A stretch of 64,000 nucleotides of DNA from Epiperipatus broadwayi (GCA_028023455.1 JAQFVV010006295.1:434001-498000), one strand, 5' to 3'; counted from the first letter of the stretch, positions 19,640-32,600 are shown. Notes: generated from the letters alone by a model not told the origin. Program-made: numbers and translations.

Positions 19640-21830
19640 ATGATGAGAGAATAGATGTATAGCTCTAGAGCAGAATTAGAGACAATTTTAAACAAGTATG
19701 TAATGGATATAGAAAAGATATTAGATGTGAAGGATAGAGTGATAACAAACATGAAAGTGTATGGAAATGTTAGGTTTACAGAAAATGAACTGAATGAAGC
19801 AGGGAAGAAATTGAAAAAAGGAAAAGCAAGAGGTTTAAATAGATTGGCAGCAGAGTGGTAATGAATTTAAGACACAGGACACAATTAAACCTATTATCAT
19901 GTTTTAATAAGAAGAGATTTTCTGGATAGTTGAAGTGATACAAGAGTAAGACTACTATTTAAAGCAAAGGGTAAGGATCGTAGAAAGTTAAGTAATTATA
20001 GACTGATAGTGGTGATGCCAGTGGTATATAAAGTTTTTGCATATATGGAGGCTGGAAGGGTTGCAAAATAGATGTAAGAAAATAATATTAGTGGAAAAAA
20101 TGCAAGGGGGTGTTCGATCAGATAGGCTTATAGGAGATAGTTTCATTGTAGTTACACAACTTATAGATATGAGTAGAAATACAGGTAGACATTTTTATAT
20201 AGTTTTTGTACACATAGAGAAGGCATACAATAGAGTAAATAGATTATGGGTAAGTTTAGTAAATTTGGGAATGGATGGAGCTTTAGTGGATCTTACTAAG
20301 AGATTGAATGAAAATAATTACTATATGTATCAATTAAGGGAATATAGAAACAGTTAATGTTAAAAATGGGATGGGACTAAGGCAAGGATGCACTATGTCA
20401 TTTATTTTGTTTTTGCTGTATTTGAGAGAAATGGAGAGAGCAATAGAAAGACTAGAAAGAGCTGTAGAGATACCATCAGTAGATGGCAAGGGAGTATATT
20501 TATTACTGGGTATTTTATTTGTAAATGATGTCTTCTTGTGCACAGAAAGAAGGGAAGATATGGAGGTTATGTTGAGGATATACGAAAGGGTAGGTAATAA
20601 GATGGGGATTAAATTTAGTGAAGAAAAATCAAAAGTAATGATGATTAATACTGGCGAAAGAGAATTTTTATTGGAAGATATAAAGTTAAGTGTGGTAAAT
20701 AGAGATACCTATTTGGGAATAATCTTTAGTAATCAGAGAAATTGCTTACATGAATGGGGGAAAAAAAGATAAATGAAGCAAAGAAAAGAATGGAACTGAT
20801 AAAGGAATTAACAGTGTTTTCATATAATAAATATGTTGTAGCTAGAATTGTATGGAAGGTTGTGGCAGTATCAGGGTTAATGTATGGTAACAATGCATTA
20901 TGTTTAGTAAAGGGGTGTTAAATTACTTAGAAAAAGTACAAAGAAAAATAGGAAGACATGCATTAGATGCAGATGTGTAAACAGCAAAAGAGGCAATTCA
21001 AGGAAAAATGGGATGGTCAAGTTTTTATATGAGAGATGCAAAAATCAAACTAAAAATGTTCAGTAGATTGCAGTTTCTGGATAATAAGAGAATAGCCAAA
21101 ATAGTATTTAATTGAGTTATAAGTAAAGGGTGGGCAACAAGATGGGTGAGAAAGGTAATATGGTATATAGAAGATTTGGATAAAGAATTTATGTCAATAT
21201 ACTTACACAAAAGATGGATGATTGTGTTAGGAGAATTCTTGAGTGTTATAGTGGCAAGGAATGGGATAGAAGAATACATGCATTAATAAAGAATATGAAG
21301 TTGGAAAGATAGAGAACTAGTATGGAGAGTAAAAATGATTCAAATATATAAGAAGTAAACAAATTATTGGGTATGAGTTAATTTATGATAATAGCAAGCA
21401 AAGTAGTTTACTGTTTAAGGTTTGAATGGGATCTTTAGCAACAAGAGCATATACATATAAATGAAAAAATATGGGTGAATTAGTTTGCAAGTTATTGTAA
21501 GGAAGTCATAGAAAATATTAGGCATCTGTTAATTCAATGTAAATGTCTGCAAGCAGAAAGGGTACAAATAATGAAGTTGTGGAAGAATAAATATAAACAA
21601 AGTGATTATACAGAAAGTGGGTTCTTGGTTTTTATGCTGAGTTTGAGAAAAAATAGCAGGATTTAGATATAAAGGCCATGGAGTTAGGAAAATTATGTTG
21701 TGGAAATGTGATGAAGCAGATTAGAGAGGAATATGGGAAAAACTTAGAGTGGGAAATGGAAAGGAAAGGTAAAGTGGCTTACAAGTTTTTCTGGGTGTAG
21801 TGGCTGAGAAATTCCTGATTCCAAATAAGG
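19640..21830 (+). pseudogene. Non-LTR retrotransposon (LINE) relic, reverse transcriptase and C-terminus
   Basis: A broken ORF2 copies its RNA into DNA at the target site in intact relatives. Seen in order: VRFTENELNEAGKKLKKGKA (19655-19861, the stretch before the RT fingers), KGKDRRKLSNYRLI and VVYKVFA near 19970, QGGVRSDRLIGDSFIVVTQL and HIEKAYNRVNR (20100-20240), MGLRQGCTMSFILFLLYL (20371), FVNDVF (20518; the catalytic box, normally Y/F-A-D-D, with the first Asp changed to Asn), MGIKFSEEKSKVMM, DTYLGIIFS, and near 21490-21570 ENIRHLLIQCKCLQAERV, typical of a C-terminal Cys-rich end. Several frameshifts and stops separate these blocks. The endonuclease is not recognised. The clade is not settled. 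Confidence 0.85.
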
Positions 21831-23841
21831 AGAAGTCACAGTGCATCACATCACATTGTAAGATATAAATTTAACATAGTTTGATATTAATGAAACTCAT
21901 CTTTCAGAGAAAGATTTTATAAAGTGATAAGTATTTGCAGGGTTTTTTTTTTGAAAGATCATATTATCAAATCAAGAGTGCATGGTGCTGGATTTATTAT
22001 GATGACTGTTTTGGTATTTTCTATTTTTAGAATTTCTACATATATCATTGCGAGATTAATTATATTAAAAATTGCTTGGGCAGTGGTAACTGTGATATAT
22101 ATTAGAGATTGGATGATTAAACAATGCTATTAAATCTATAGAAATACATAATTTGCAAGCTATTGGTAAAATAGGAAAGATATGTTGATATCACAACATA
22201 ATTAATCTTTATGAAATTACATATACATATTATGGGATTAAAAAACATATACATTGACACATATTTTATTTGCACTTATTTCATTAACAATAAACTAAAT
22301 AATTAATTTTTGATTATTACTTAATACTAAATGGTGGTGACGTATGTGTAGACACATTCAATTCATCTGAAAACATATCTAGAATAAGTACATTTCATAT
22401 CTCCATACCTTATTATTATAACACTAGGCATACAATCACATAAATTAAAAAACGTATTAAATTTTCTTTCAAAACAAAAATTTAGATTCAATAGAATATG
22501 AGAAGAATATTAATAAAAATAATATTTCAAATTTCAATGGAATTTGTGATACTTTTCTCATATAATATTTAAACTCCTAAGATTTGCTGTTTAGGTCTTT
22601 TTTAGGCACATTTATTGATAAAAGACAGGTTTTGAAGTTTGATATTTGTTCATATGCATTGAATTTTTTTGAATTTCCATCAAGAAAAGTTTGTGAACGA
22701 TTTAACGCTTTTTAAGACTTTGCAGATATTTAAAATATTTTCAAGTAGAACTGAAAGTAAAGGGTTTGACATCTTTTCGTGATGTTTTGAAGCCAAAAGT
22801 AATGTTATGACTTTATCAATAGCTTTTCAGCAATTTATCTACTTTCCTCCAGCTTTACATGAGCTCACAATCCAATTAAATATTGCAATTTAGCATTCCA
22901 TTATATACACACTAAAAACATTGGAAATTCGTTCTTAATATTTTCTGTTTTAATCCTATACGTTGTAAGTTCTGACTACTGGTACTTAACAATGCAATAC
23001 TTTGATGATGTCTTTTCTTATTTAAGATAAAATCTTGTTTGTTTGACTTCCCTACAATTGACTTTATGAATGATTATTAATTATCTTGCAGTAAATGATT
23101 TTTCCATCTGTTGAAAGCCAGATGTTCAATTGCTGAAAACTGTGCAAAGGTTGAATCAAAATGTGTTTATCTTTTTATAATTTCATTATTGACTTGTAAT
23201 CATTTATTACACCATGTTTCATGAGCTGATTGAAATCTGTTTACCGAAATGATTATTTGCATTCACTTTGTTATTTCTACTTTCTAATGATTTTTACCAA
23301 TTTCAAAAGGTAAAACTCAAACAACAACAAAAAAAAAAAAGAAAATTTTTTAAGTTTAACATTTTACAAAGCAATATTGCAATGAAATGATTTTTTTAAA
23401 TTTAGCATTGAAATTTATTATTTATCAGAGATACAAACTTTATATAAAATCTACTTACAATTCTGACTAAAATAATTTTATTCTGAATTTTTTTTTCCAT
23501 TATTTCCAGAATCAATTGTGTTATACCCATCACTGTATAATAACACTATATCTCACAAATTTGTATTTTGGCTTATTCACTAGATTGAGAAATACGTCTA
23601 CTCAAGGTAACATACTTGTGTCAGAGTTCAAAATCTAATCTATTTCTTTTAAAAGGACATTTTATAAAATAAATGATTTCAAATTCAAATTATAGTGATC
23701 AAAACAAATCATAACTTCTCACATTATGCAATTAAAGTATATGACCTGGATGCACATCCATACAATCTTTTGTGGTACCTCTATTTAAATTCTGCTATTA
23801 TATTATATGATGATGTAGGAAGTGAAACTAAATCATCTTGA

Positions 23842-23892
<51 letters not shown>
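21831..23892. other. No gene seen
   Basis: AT-rich DNA. Poly-A at 23322-23340 and a (TC)n then (TA)n microsatellite at 23848-23896. ORFs of about 70 codons (for example 21924) show no domain. Confidence 0.45.
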
Positions 23893-23895
<3 letters not shown>

Positions 23896-24112
23896 ATTGA
23901 AATAATATTTTTAATGGTTTACAAGCAATTACAAACAATCCTTAAATCCACAGAAGTACTTTCCGTTACTTTCTAACCTGCCTCAACTGCCATATTTTGT
24001 TTTTGAATTTAATGGCAGTTGAGGCAGGTTAGAAAGTAACCGAAAGTACTTCAGCGGATTTAAGGATTGTTTGTAATTGTTTGTAAACCGTTAAAAATAT
24101 TATTTCAATTAT
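23893..24112. repeat. Hairpin element with 101-base arms
   Basis: Left arm 23893-23993 and right arm 24012-24112 are reverse complements with only a few mismatches (for example TTTCCGTTACTTT against AAAGTAACCGAAA) around an 18-base loop. Arm landmarks are ATAATTGAAATAATATTTTT at the outside and CCTGCCTCAACTGCCAT at the inside. A (TA)n microsatellite touches the left end. No coding capacity. Confidence 0.9.
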
Positions 24113-24579
24113 AATTACAATATTGTTTTTTAATTAACGGATATTTTATTTATTTTATATATATATTATAACGTTCCAAATAAAAGTGAATGAAGATTGA
24201 ATCTCACCGCAGTCTATGATATCTGCACTACAAGGGCGCCATCTAGGCATTTGAACCTAGAAAAATTTATATAGTAGGCAGATACACGCTGTTAAGATTC
24301 CACTTTATTTAAATATTTAGACCATTAGCCCATTGTCACTAGCTCAGTGGAGATGCAGAGATAATAATCTATATCTTTAATTTATATCTTAAATATAAAA
24401 AAAATAAAAGCCACTGCCAGAAATTAACACATAAAAATATTTATTTACGCACATATATAATCATTTTAAATTTGAGGAATAAATTTATTGTTTTAGATTT
24501 TAATATTCATTTTTAATTTAAATTATTATTTTAAGGTTGTTGAGTATTAATGAATTTAATATTTTTATTGAGATCATCG

Positions 24580-25400
24580 AGTATGAATAGACTACATAGA
24601 TCTGCATTTGAAAAGAAAATATTCTATCCCTTATTTAACCTTAGGACAAAAGTTCGCAGTCAAACCGACATCAATCCATCTGATACATTTATGTATTTAA
24701 TGTAGCATGAAAATACAAAGGCACTATATACTATACTGTCAGGGATGTACTTCTGAACAGTATAGTTAGAGAAGACATTGACTCTTGTCCAATACAGGAA
24801 TGTTACATTTGTATGGCAAGAAAAACAATAAAATAAAAACTCCATAGGAAGGGACCATGGTCCTTTTTGCCGACTGACAATCCCATCCATAGGCAAAAGG
24901 GATTGTGCAGCGTATATAGCAATTCTGCACATAGCAAAACTCATACTACATCTACTAATAACACAAATATATCAAATCCATTGACCTAATTCAACTACAA
25001 AATGAATAACCTAAGATTATCCTCCCTTAATATAACTTTACAAAACTATATAGCCATTCATGCCCGACTTAAATTTAACATTTAGATACATTCGCACAGA
25101 TGAATTTTATAAAATTTATTTTATAATGTTGAGTATAGATCGGCTGCATAGATTCCACGGTTAAAAACATTTCAAAATAAACACAACTGATCAAAATACA
25201 AAGCCATCAATAACATCAATTGCAGAGGGAATACAAGAAACCCAATGGCATTCATCATAATATGCCGCATTGACATCGATGACCTATATATTCTAATCGA
25301 ATGTGAAAACCACAACATAACCAACCGCTAACGAATCCATGCAACATCCATACCCAACTTAAATTTCCTCATTTAAAATTTAAATAGTAAATATTAATAC
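24580..25400 (+). pseudogene. Possible highly degraded retroelement coding remnant
   Basis: One plus-strand frame reads SCPIQECYICMARKTIK (24784 on), then RKGPWSFLPTDNPIHRQKG, NLRLSSLNITLQNYIA, and further down ICRIDIDDLYILIECENHN and ATSIPNLNFLI. The last blocks resemble the Cys/His-rich tail of LINE proteins. Stops interrupt each block and no catalytic motif is present, so this is a weak call. The sequence is less AT-rich than its surroundings. Confidence 0.25.
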
Positions 25401-26540
25401 AAATAAAATAATAAATGGAAATGATTTTTCTCAAACACAAAACATATAAAATTAAACATTATTAATTGATTTGAAACTTAAAAAAATCAGATAAGAGTTC
25501 ATTTTAAAATTTAAGTTAGCTTGCTTATTAAATTTGTCAAACCCTGATGAAAGTTTTTAATTATTTTTTTTTATGATTTTAAAAATTGTTTAGTTCATAT
25601 AGCTTACAGTAGAAGAGCTCTCTATTCCTGGTGTCATGTCCCACGGAGTCTTTATTTGAAACCCGGTCTATCTGAAGGTGGCCTTAGCCGGAACAATCTT
25701 GGTATTACAGTCATTTTATTTTTTAAATGGAGAGAGAGCGATATGTGTGTCCCATCACCCTTCTCACAAAATCAAGCTGGAAACTGTCAGGAAACTCAAT
25801 ATTTTTCTTTTTATAGTAAATCTCCAGATTGAACAAACAAAGATATCATTAATCCAAATTTTTGTTAAGGTCCGAGAGGCTTGGTGCTTCCATTGGTCAA
25901 GCTAAATTCTCTTTATTCTCTTATCTATTTTTCATCTGACTTTTTAATTACACAAGAGCCCAAGGGCTAGTTTGCTTTTGGATAATTAATAAACAATCAT
26001 TTCTATCTACAAAAATATTTTATCTTAAATCTTCTACTTTTTTTATAAAAAAAGTACGTTCAAATACTTATTTTTTTTTTTTAAATATTTTTAAAGTTTG
26101 CATCTGTGCGAATATATATACGTTTAACAAACATTTTAATTTTAGCTTTTTGTTTTTTTAATACATTTATTTTTATTTGCGAACTTAAAAGTTTTTATTT
26201 CAAATTAATGTAACGGCATATTTATATATTGTTACAATATATATATATATATATATATAGCAAATTAATCAAACTATAGAAAAAGATTATTCCATTCATA
26301 TATGAGTTCAGATATTTCAAGAACATAGTTAATTTTCTGATTAACTGACCTAATATTTTATTTATTATTACAATTTCATTGCCAGTGGAATCAGTTTTTT
26401 ATTTATTTAAAAGAGCATCAGGATTGTAAACCCACTGATATCTGTCATATCATCAATTAGAAACATACAACTAAAATAAAATCATAGTAATCAATAAAGT
26501 CATATATAGTGTGGCATTGCTTTTATAGGCTTGTATTTAC
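25401..26540. other. No gene seen
   Basis: AT-rich; (TA)n at 26238-26262. A 75-codon ORF at 25678-25905 has no recognised domain. Confidence 0.4.
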
Positions 26541-26548
26541 AAATATGT

Positions 26549-26868
26549 AATATAGAGAGTGTACCAATAGCTCAAACATGCTCTTAATTGATGGGTGCGG
26601 TAAGAGAAAATATTTACAATCTCTATCTGGAATGCTTTGAGCTTATGGCTGACCTAAGTAAGGTGGTATTAAATAAGTGCCAGTTTTGAGTTGATATTTT
26701 AGATCTAGTGTCTAAATGTTCTAGCTCCTCACTGAGGTAAGCCCCAGGCTCGAAACCAATTGGTCTGTGGATAAGAGCATTTCAGATAGAGATTTTAAAT
26801 ATTTTTTTTTATTGCACTTATCAATTAAGAGCTTGTTTGAGCTATTGGTATGCTCTTTATATTAAAAT
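26549..26868. repeat. Family G hairpin element, copy 1
   Basis: Left arm 26549-26632 (ACCAATAGCTCAAACATGCT, TTACAATCTCTATCTGGAAT) pairs with right arm 26785-26868 (ATTTCAGATAGAGATTTTAA, GCTTGTTTGAGCTATTGGT). The loop of about 150 bases has TTTTAGATCTAGTGTCTAAA and GGCTCGAAACCAATTGG, a B-box-like motif. Related copies are at 51095-51380, 51510-51775, 55400-55590 and 57848-58083. Confidence 0.8.
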
Positions 26869-26934
26869 AAGATCATGATTTTGTTTTCTTGTCACTTAAC
26901 TCTTTTATATGAAATTTCTTTAGGAATTTCCTCC

Positions 26935-28025
26935 TGGCTTAAATAAGCATATTGGCAAAGGTAATTTATACAATTTTCTAAACTTAATAATAAAATCTAA
27001 TAAACTAAAATTAGGAATGTACAATGAAAAGTTGATATTAAAGTTAAATATTTTATTATAGCAAATTAAAATATTTAAATAATAAATTATTAAAACTGGA
27101 AAGAATCATACATATGCTCATCCAGATAATAAAGTTAAATAATAAAAACAGTTTCATTCTTTCAAATTTTTTGAAGGAAGGAAGCAATCCATGGATAAAA
27201 TGTCTCTTTAGGGATATTTGGAATTCCCAGTTAAAGTTTATAGTTAAATTTAGTTTGCAAACATTTAATTTGACATAATTTAGAGTACGAGTTGTATTAC
27301 TGGTAAGTTTTACGAATTTATGTAGATTGTAATATACATGTATTTTTTTGATTTGAAGAGCTCATGGCCTTTAATTTTAATCACTGTCAACATCCTTTAC
27401 ATTCTTGGTCCACTTTAAGGCTGGCCTCAAAGGCTTTTTGGAGTGACCTCTTCATGACAAAAGGTATCTGCAAACACTCTGGTTTCCATTTCTGCATGAA
27501 TACTTAATTCAACAATATGAGTAGTCCAGAATAGAAGCATCCAATTGCCATTGTGAGAAAAATACAACTGTGATTAGCCCCTTGTCCCTCCATTCATAAC
27601 ATATGGAAAACTGCCAGACAAGACCTTGCTCCAAATTATTTGCTTTTTTTATACACTGGTTAGTTTTAGATTTCTTTACACATACATTTTTCTCTATTGT
27701 TTTTGTTATTAGATTACAAGTTGATAATTTTGTACATTTATTTTTCTTAATTGTTACAAAGTTCTCTTTTTTCCCACCATCTTTAATTAGCTCATAAAAC
27801 TTTGATTGTAATCTCTTGCATTTGTAATTTATTTTTATCTGGATAAACAATCTATTCATTTCTATTCCCTTCAATTTTAACTTTTATTTTTAATTAAATA
27901 GATAATAAATACAAAACAAAAATAACTTTCATTATAACTATCAAAAAAAAAAAGAATTACACAAAAAATTAAATAGTATTTATGGAACTATTTCTAAATT
28001 TTTTTAGCTTTAAATATTACCCTAT
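26935..28025. repeat. Segment I, copy 2, with a 121-codon minus-strand ORF
   Basis: Diverged second copy of 11945-13010. At its start GAATTTCCTCCTGGCTTAAA...GGCAAAG sits between a good acceptor (AAATTTCTTTAG) and GTAATT, so it could be a 37-base exon (EFPPGLNKHIGK). On the minus strand 27874-27509 is open for 121 codons with Lys-rich text and a Trp-containing end (WQFSICYEWRD); the matching part of copy 1 has stops. No domain is recognised. It may be a retroelement remnant or part of a duplicated gene region. Confidence 0.55.
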
Positions 28026-28140
28026 GTCACACACTTGAACCATATACAAATAAATGGTACAATATATATATATATTAAAAATAATAATTCAATAAAAATT
28101 ATTTAATCAGACAACTTTTATAATAATATATTTAATTCCA

Positions 28141-28184
28141 CCAACCTGGATTTTGCCCCATACTGGAGCCTTATCAAGATGTAA
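28141..28184 (-). ncRNA. Decayed hammerhead-like core at the P2 PLE 3' end
   Basis: On the minus strand: CTTGATAAG, GCTC, CAGTAT, GGGGC, AAAAT. It follows the PLE terminal layout CTGATGAAG-stem-loop-stem-GAAAC, with changes in both core blocks, so it is a relic by sequence. It lies about 400 bases downstream of the GIY-YIG frame, where such a motif is expected. Confidence 0.4.
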
Positions 28185-28580
28185 ATACACTTAGTTACAT
28201 TACAATTCTTTCTTTTCTACAGCAACTCCACCTACAGGCTTCATTTTGCATCACAATATCAAGGATAAAACAAATCTTCTAAATCCCTATTCATCACATA
28301 CACAAATAATTATACATTATATCTATACATATGAATAAAAACAATTATACATAATATTTACACACAATATTTATACATAATATTTATCTAAATCATAATC
28401 ATATATTTACATTATACAATCACACATTTATACCTGAATATCAGTCATAAATCTCCCAATCTTTCTTTCCTTACATACCTATATAACCATATTTAATATT
28501 TTAAACCCAACATAATTAGAATGATAATCATCCACATAAATATATACACATAATTTACTTACAATTATACCAAACTTAAA

Positions 28581-29237
28581 TTAAATCTTCCAGCTATCTA
28601 ACAACACCCATTGTCCAGCCAACTTTAGAGGACCTTTAACCATATTCATACATTTTGAAAAATTCTCTTGTATATACAAAGTTTCATAACATACCCTCTC
28701 ACTATACTTTTTTACATACTTAATCACCTGAATGTTTTTTTCACAATTCATTCTATGCCCAGTATTCAAAAAATGTACATAAATCCCTGATCTCATATCC
28801 TTCCTCCTAATCACCCTATCATGTTCTTTACCCCTTTCTAATGCAGTCTTCTCTGTCTGACCAATATATATCATGCTACAAAATTCACAAATAATTTTAT
28901 ACACTAACCCTGCCCTATCATTCTCATTATTATTTTCTATATTACATATCCATTTCCCTAATGATCTACTGTTTTTCCATCCTATTTTAATATTATCATG
29001 CAATTCTTACCTTACCAACTCTTTATATACTCTATCACAATATGGAACTGAAATCCATTTATTATTTACAGTTAATTTCTTAATATTATAATATGTACTA
29101 TCTTCATCTTTATTTTTAAAAAAATTACTTATATCTTTCTTTTTATATCCCATATTAATATAACCATTTTCAACCTCTAGCTTTTGCATTAAAGCTACAT
29201 CTTCAAAAAATGGCAAATTTAAAGAAAATGAGTGCTT
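28581..29237 (-). pseudogene. Penelope-like element P2: C-terminal region with GIY-YIG endonuclease
   Basis: One minus-strand frame stays open from 29237 to 28581 except for a single TAA at 29004-29006. The upstream part ends NNKWISVPYCDRVYKELVR, matching the PLE segment before the endonuclease. The downstream part has NIKIGWKNSRSLGKW, then GLVYKI and SMIYIGQTEKTALERGKEHD (the GIY and YIG strands and the Arg/His helix), NTGHRMNCE, and ERVCYETLYI with the presumed catalytic Glu. In PLEs this domain nicks DNA for integration and follows the reverse transcriptase, which is missing here. The single stop makes this the best-preserved PLE piece in the window. It is a different subfamily from P1. 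Confidence 0.85.
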
Positions 29238-29600
29238 TTAACTCAGTATTTAGGAAATTGGGATGTGATAATGCAAATGATGACAAAGATTTTAAGAAAG
29301 AAAATTGCAATGGATAAACAGACTTTTAATAAAAATAGAAAATTCCTTTCTGCTTTATTAAAGATGGAATATAAAAAAAGATCTATTAAGTGTTTTGTTT
29401 GGAACATGACTTTATATGGAATAAAAATTTATATAATCAGAAAGAAGGGATTAAAACATTAAAGTTTTCTGAAATATAGATATTTAAAAGGATAGGATTT
29501 GTAATATTGGTATGTTAAATAGAGTAAATCAAAAAAGGATTTTAAAGTGGAAGAAAAATGTGATCTGACCATGTAATGTTCACAATTTCTGTGAACAGCA
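29232..29600 (+). pseudogene. LINE C-terminal fragment
   Basis: The plus frame 29248-29462 reads YLGNWDVIMQMMTKILRKKI, AMDKQTFNKNRKFLSALLKM, RSIKCFVWNMTLYGIKIY, and IIRKKGLKH. This is the post-RT region of many endonuclease-type LINEs (YLG...RI..AK.AF...K.LL...K...VWS..LYG.ETW...R). The TW pair is lost and a stop follows. It abuts the P2 PLE fragment, which runs the other way. It differs from the LINE at 19640. Confidence 0.7.
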
Positions 29601-32600
29601 AGAAGAAAAGTAGGAAAAACAAAATGATATCTAAATGAAGAACATCATTATGAGTATCAGAAGTACAGAATAATAACTTGGAAACATTTGAATAGCTGAC
29701 TCCTTTTTTAGCTGATAACTAAAAATGACGATAACTGCATTTATTGTAAATCCTAAAATTCATAAATAAACAATTTGATAATATATTATTAACTATAAAA
29801 AGAAAATAATTTATTCCTTGATTATTTAAAATTATTAATCTATCTGTATTACATATATTATTAAATATACTAAATAAAGTATGTATATATACTCTACTCA
29901 ATAAAGAAATATACCTTTTTACATTGTATTTTTGGCTATCCTTTGTTTAAAATTATATTCTATTATTTAAATGTTTGTATTAAAAAAGCTGTGTGATCTT
30001 AAATCAATGTTCATTATAGAATTATAAATTTAATTGTATAAATGGTCTAATAGGTTTGCAAGTAGTTGGTAATTTGTATAAGCAATCCATTCTGTGAGTC
30101 AGAATTTGCCTACGTTGAATTTTATATAATTTGTGCTTTTCATTAGAATGCATAGTTCAAAATTAGGCATAGTATAAGATATGACATTTTTTTAATAAAT
30201 AAAAGTAAGCACTGTATTATTTTACAAGAGATATTTATGTATCATAAAGTACATAGGAACTTAGGGTTGTATTGACTTGTTCATCACATTTTTTGAAAAT
30301 TTTTACACTTTATATAGCTGAAAATGTAAACTTAGATCTGGATTGAAATAAATGAGTGTCTACTTATGTAATATCAGCTCAACTATTTAATATGATAAAG
30401 AAAATTCATTAATTCAAAATTAAAATACTAGACAACATCAAATTAAAAATTCACTGCCAATGATTTCTTGCCAAGTATATTACAATATCTTTGTTCATAT
30501 ACATTTGTGATATCATCTACACTTGAAAAACCTGTCTTGAAAACCATTACTATTGAACTTTTAAGTCAATATTATTTAGTACTTTAGTACTAAATTAATA
30601 TATTTAAATATATACATGTAAGCATTAAAAGTATAATAAGAATTTCCATGTATTTCCTAAATAAATTTCGATTATGTTGTAATTAAGTAATCAACCAATT
30701 AAAATTGACAATAGCAAGCTGAATCCATGCTGTCTAATAGTTGTTTACTTGTATAATTTAATTTTTCATTTAAAAGTCAGACATAAAACTATTAATAGAT
30801 GCAGTGATTTTAGTTAACGATTTTCAGTTTTAATTGATTACTTCCCTAATTATATCACAGAGAAGTTTATTTAGGTAAAACATGGAAATTCTATTATTCT
30901 TCAATATTTATATCAATAAAGTCCATGAAAATTTTCTAATTAAGATATATATATGAGAGGCTAAATATAATTATATCAACATTTCATCAGTTAACAATTA
31001 AAATTTTGATGATTTTCAGAATAAAAATATACTTTTACATAGTTATGATATTAAATAAATCTATAAGATTAATATTGTAGGGAAAATGTCATATCATCAG
31101 CCCCATTGCCTTTTATTTCTTTAATTAAATCACCACACCAATAATAAAACTAGCATTGAGTGTGTTTTAGCAGTGAATGTTGCTTTATTAGTACTGTAAA
31201 AGCTAAGAAATGGGAATTTGACATTTTGATCATATTCCATCCATTGCTTACTTTCATTAGAAACTTAACTTTATATGAATGCATTTGTGAATCTTAAGAA
31301 TGTGATGAATCCTATTTTGAAAAAAGTTTTAAGAGTTCCTATGATGATGATATTTATGCATGATTGGTCTGTCTCATCAAAGTAGTTTCTTAAATTTTGC
31401 AGTAAGTCTTCTACCCCAAATAATATTACTTGATCACACTTTAGACTCAAATTGTGCAGTGATTTCTTTATGCACATAATTACTTGCAATTACTCTTTCA
31501 AATATATATCTTAATAAATACTTGTATAAATAATAGCTTTTCTGAATACAATATTATGGTTTGTATATATGTTTGTTTAAATAGATATGTAATAAACAGT
31601 GATTTGTTTTTCTAAAAAGCAAAAAATTTATTTTTTGTAAAATTTTATCATTGTTTATTATAACTGCTTCTAATGCAAATAATTAAACAAATATATATAT
31701 ACAAATTTTTAAAAAAATGATTTTTGAATAACCCACTACAAGATGGAAAAATCACTACCCTCCAATTAGTAAAAAAACATGAAAGAGGAAACGTTACTTG
31801 GTAGGCTTTTCAATTGTTGAGTGGTAAGACTTTTAATTGTTTTCTAATTTTGCTTTGACCTTTAGCTAAGAATAGGTGAATATTCACTTATTAACAAATA
31901 TTGGATGGTCACCTGAATTAACTATAGTCCAATTACTTAAAAAAAATCTAAGGCTTTCTTTAGTTCAAATTTAAATTCCAGGTCATGAATTGACTGGAAG
32001 ATATACTAACCATATCACATGAAGTTTATATATTTATAATAAATTTGTCTAGATATGTGATAGACGGTTTTTGTAGTTGCCTGAAATATTGTAACATAAA
32101 GTTAAACCATTCATGCATCCTAAAAAGAGGCACAGAAATGAAGAAAATATTCAAAGAAGACATTGCTGAAACATCATAACATTTGGAAAGTGATTTGAAT
32201 GTTGAATATATTATTCATTTTGTATTTTATAAATCCGATTTTAAATAGAAATAATAAACATGGGTTTAGTGTCTGCAATGAAGATCACTATTTCAAATAT
32301 GTTTTATTTGTGTTTTTAAATAACACATTTAAAATCTTTTGATAAGAGAGGGTGTTCCTTGTTATTATTATTATTATCATTATTATTATTATTATGGTGA
32401 TGATGATGATGATGTTTCAATAACACACTTTATTGCTCAGTAAATGAATTGCATGAATTTTATAATGATTTTTCCAGAGATATATTGGCATAACAATAAC
32501 ACGTTTAACAAATGTGATATCAATTAGAAAAAACAGCATTGTTCATGTATGTTTTCAATTGATTGGTTACAAACATAGATGATGATGACGATGATTATTA

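Noticed and set aside
20334-21279. Minus-strand ORFs at 20334-20543 and 21025-21279
   Set aside because: Shadows of the plus-strand LINE reverse transcriptase relic.
24330-24360. tRNA-like TAGCTCAGTGGAGATGCAGAG
   Set aside because: A-box-like only; no B box or cloverleaf within the next 80 bases.
25553-25600. CCCTGATGAAAG followed by a long AT stem, resembling a hammerhead start
   Set aside because: The CTGATGA block is present but no GAAA follows the possible stem II, and no PLE sequence is attached.
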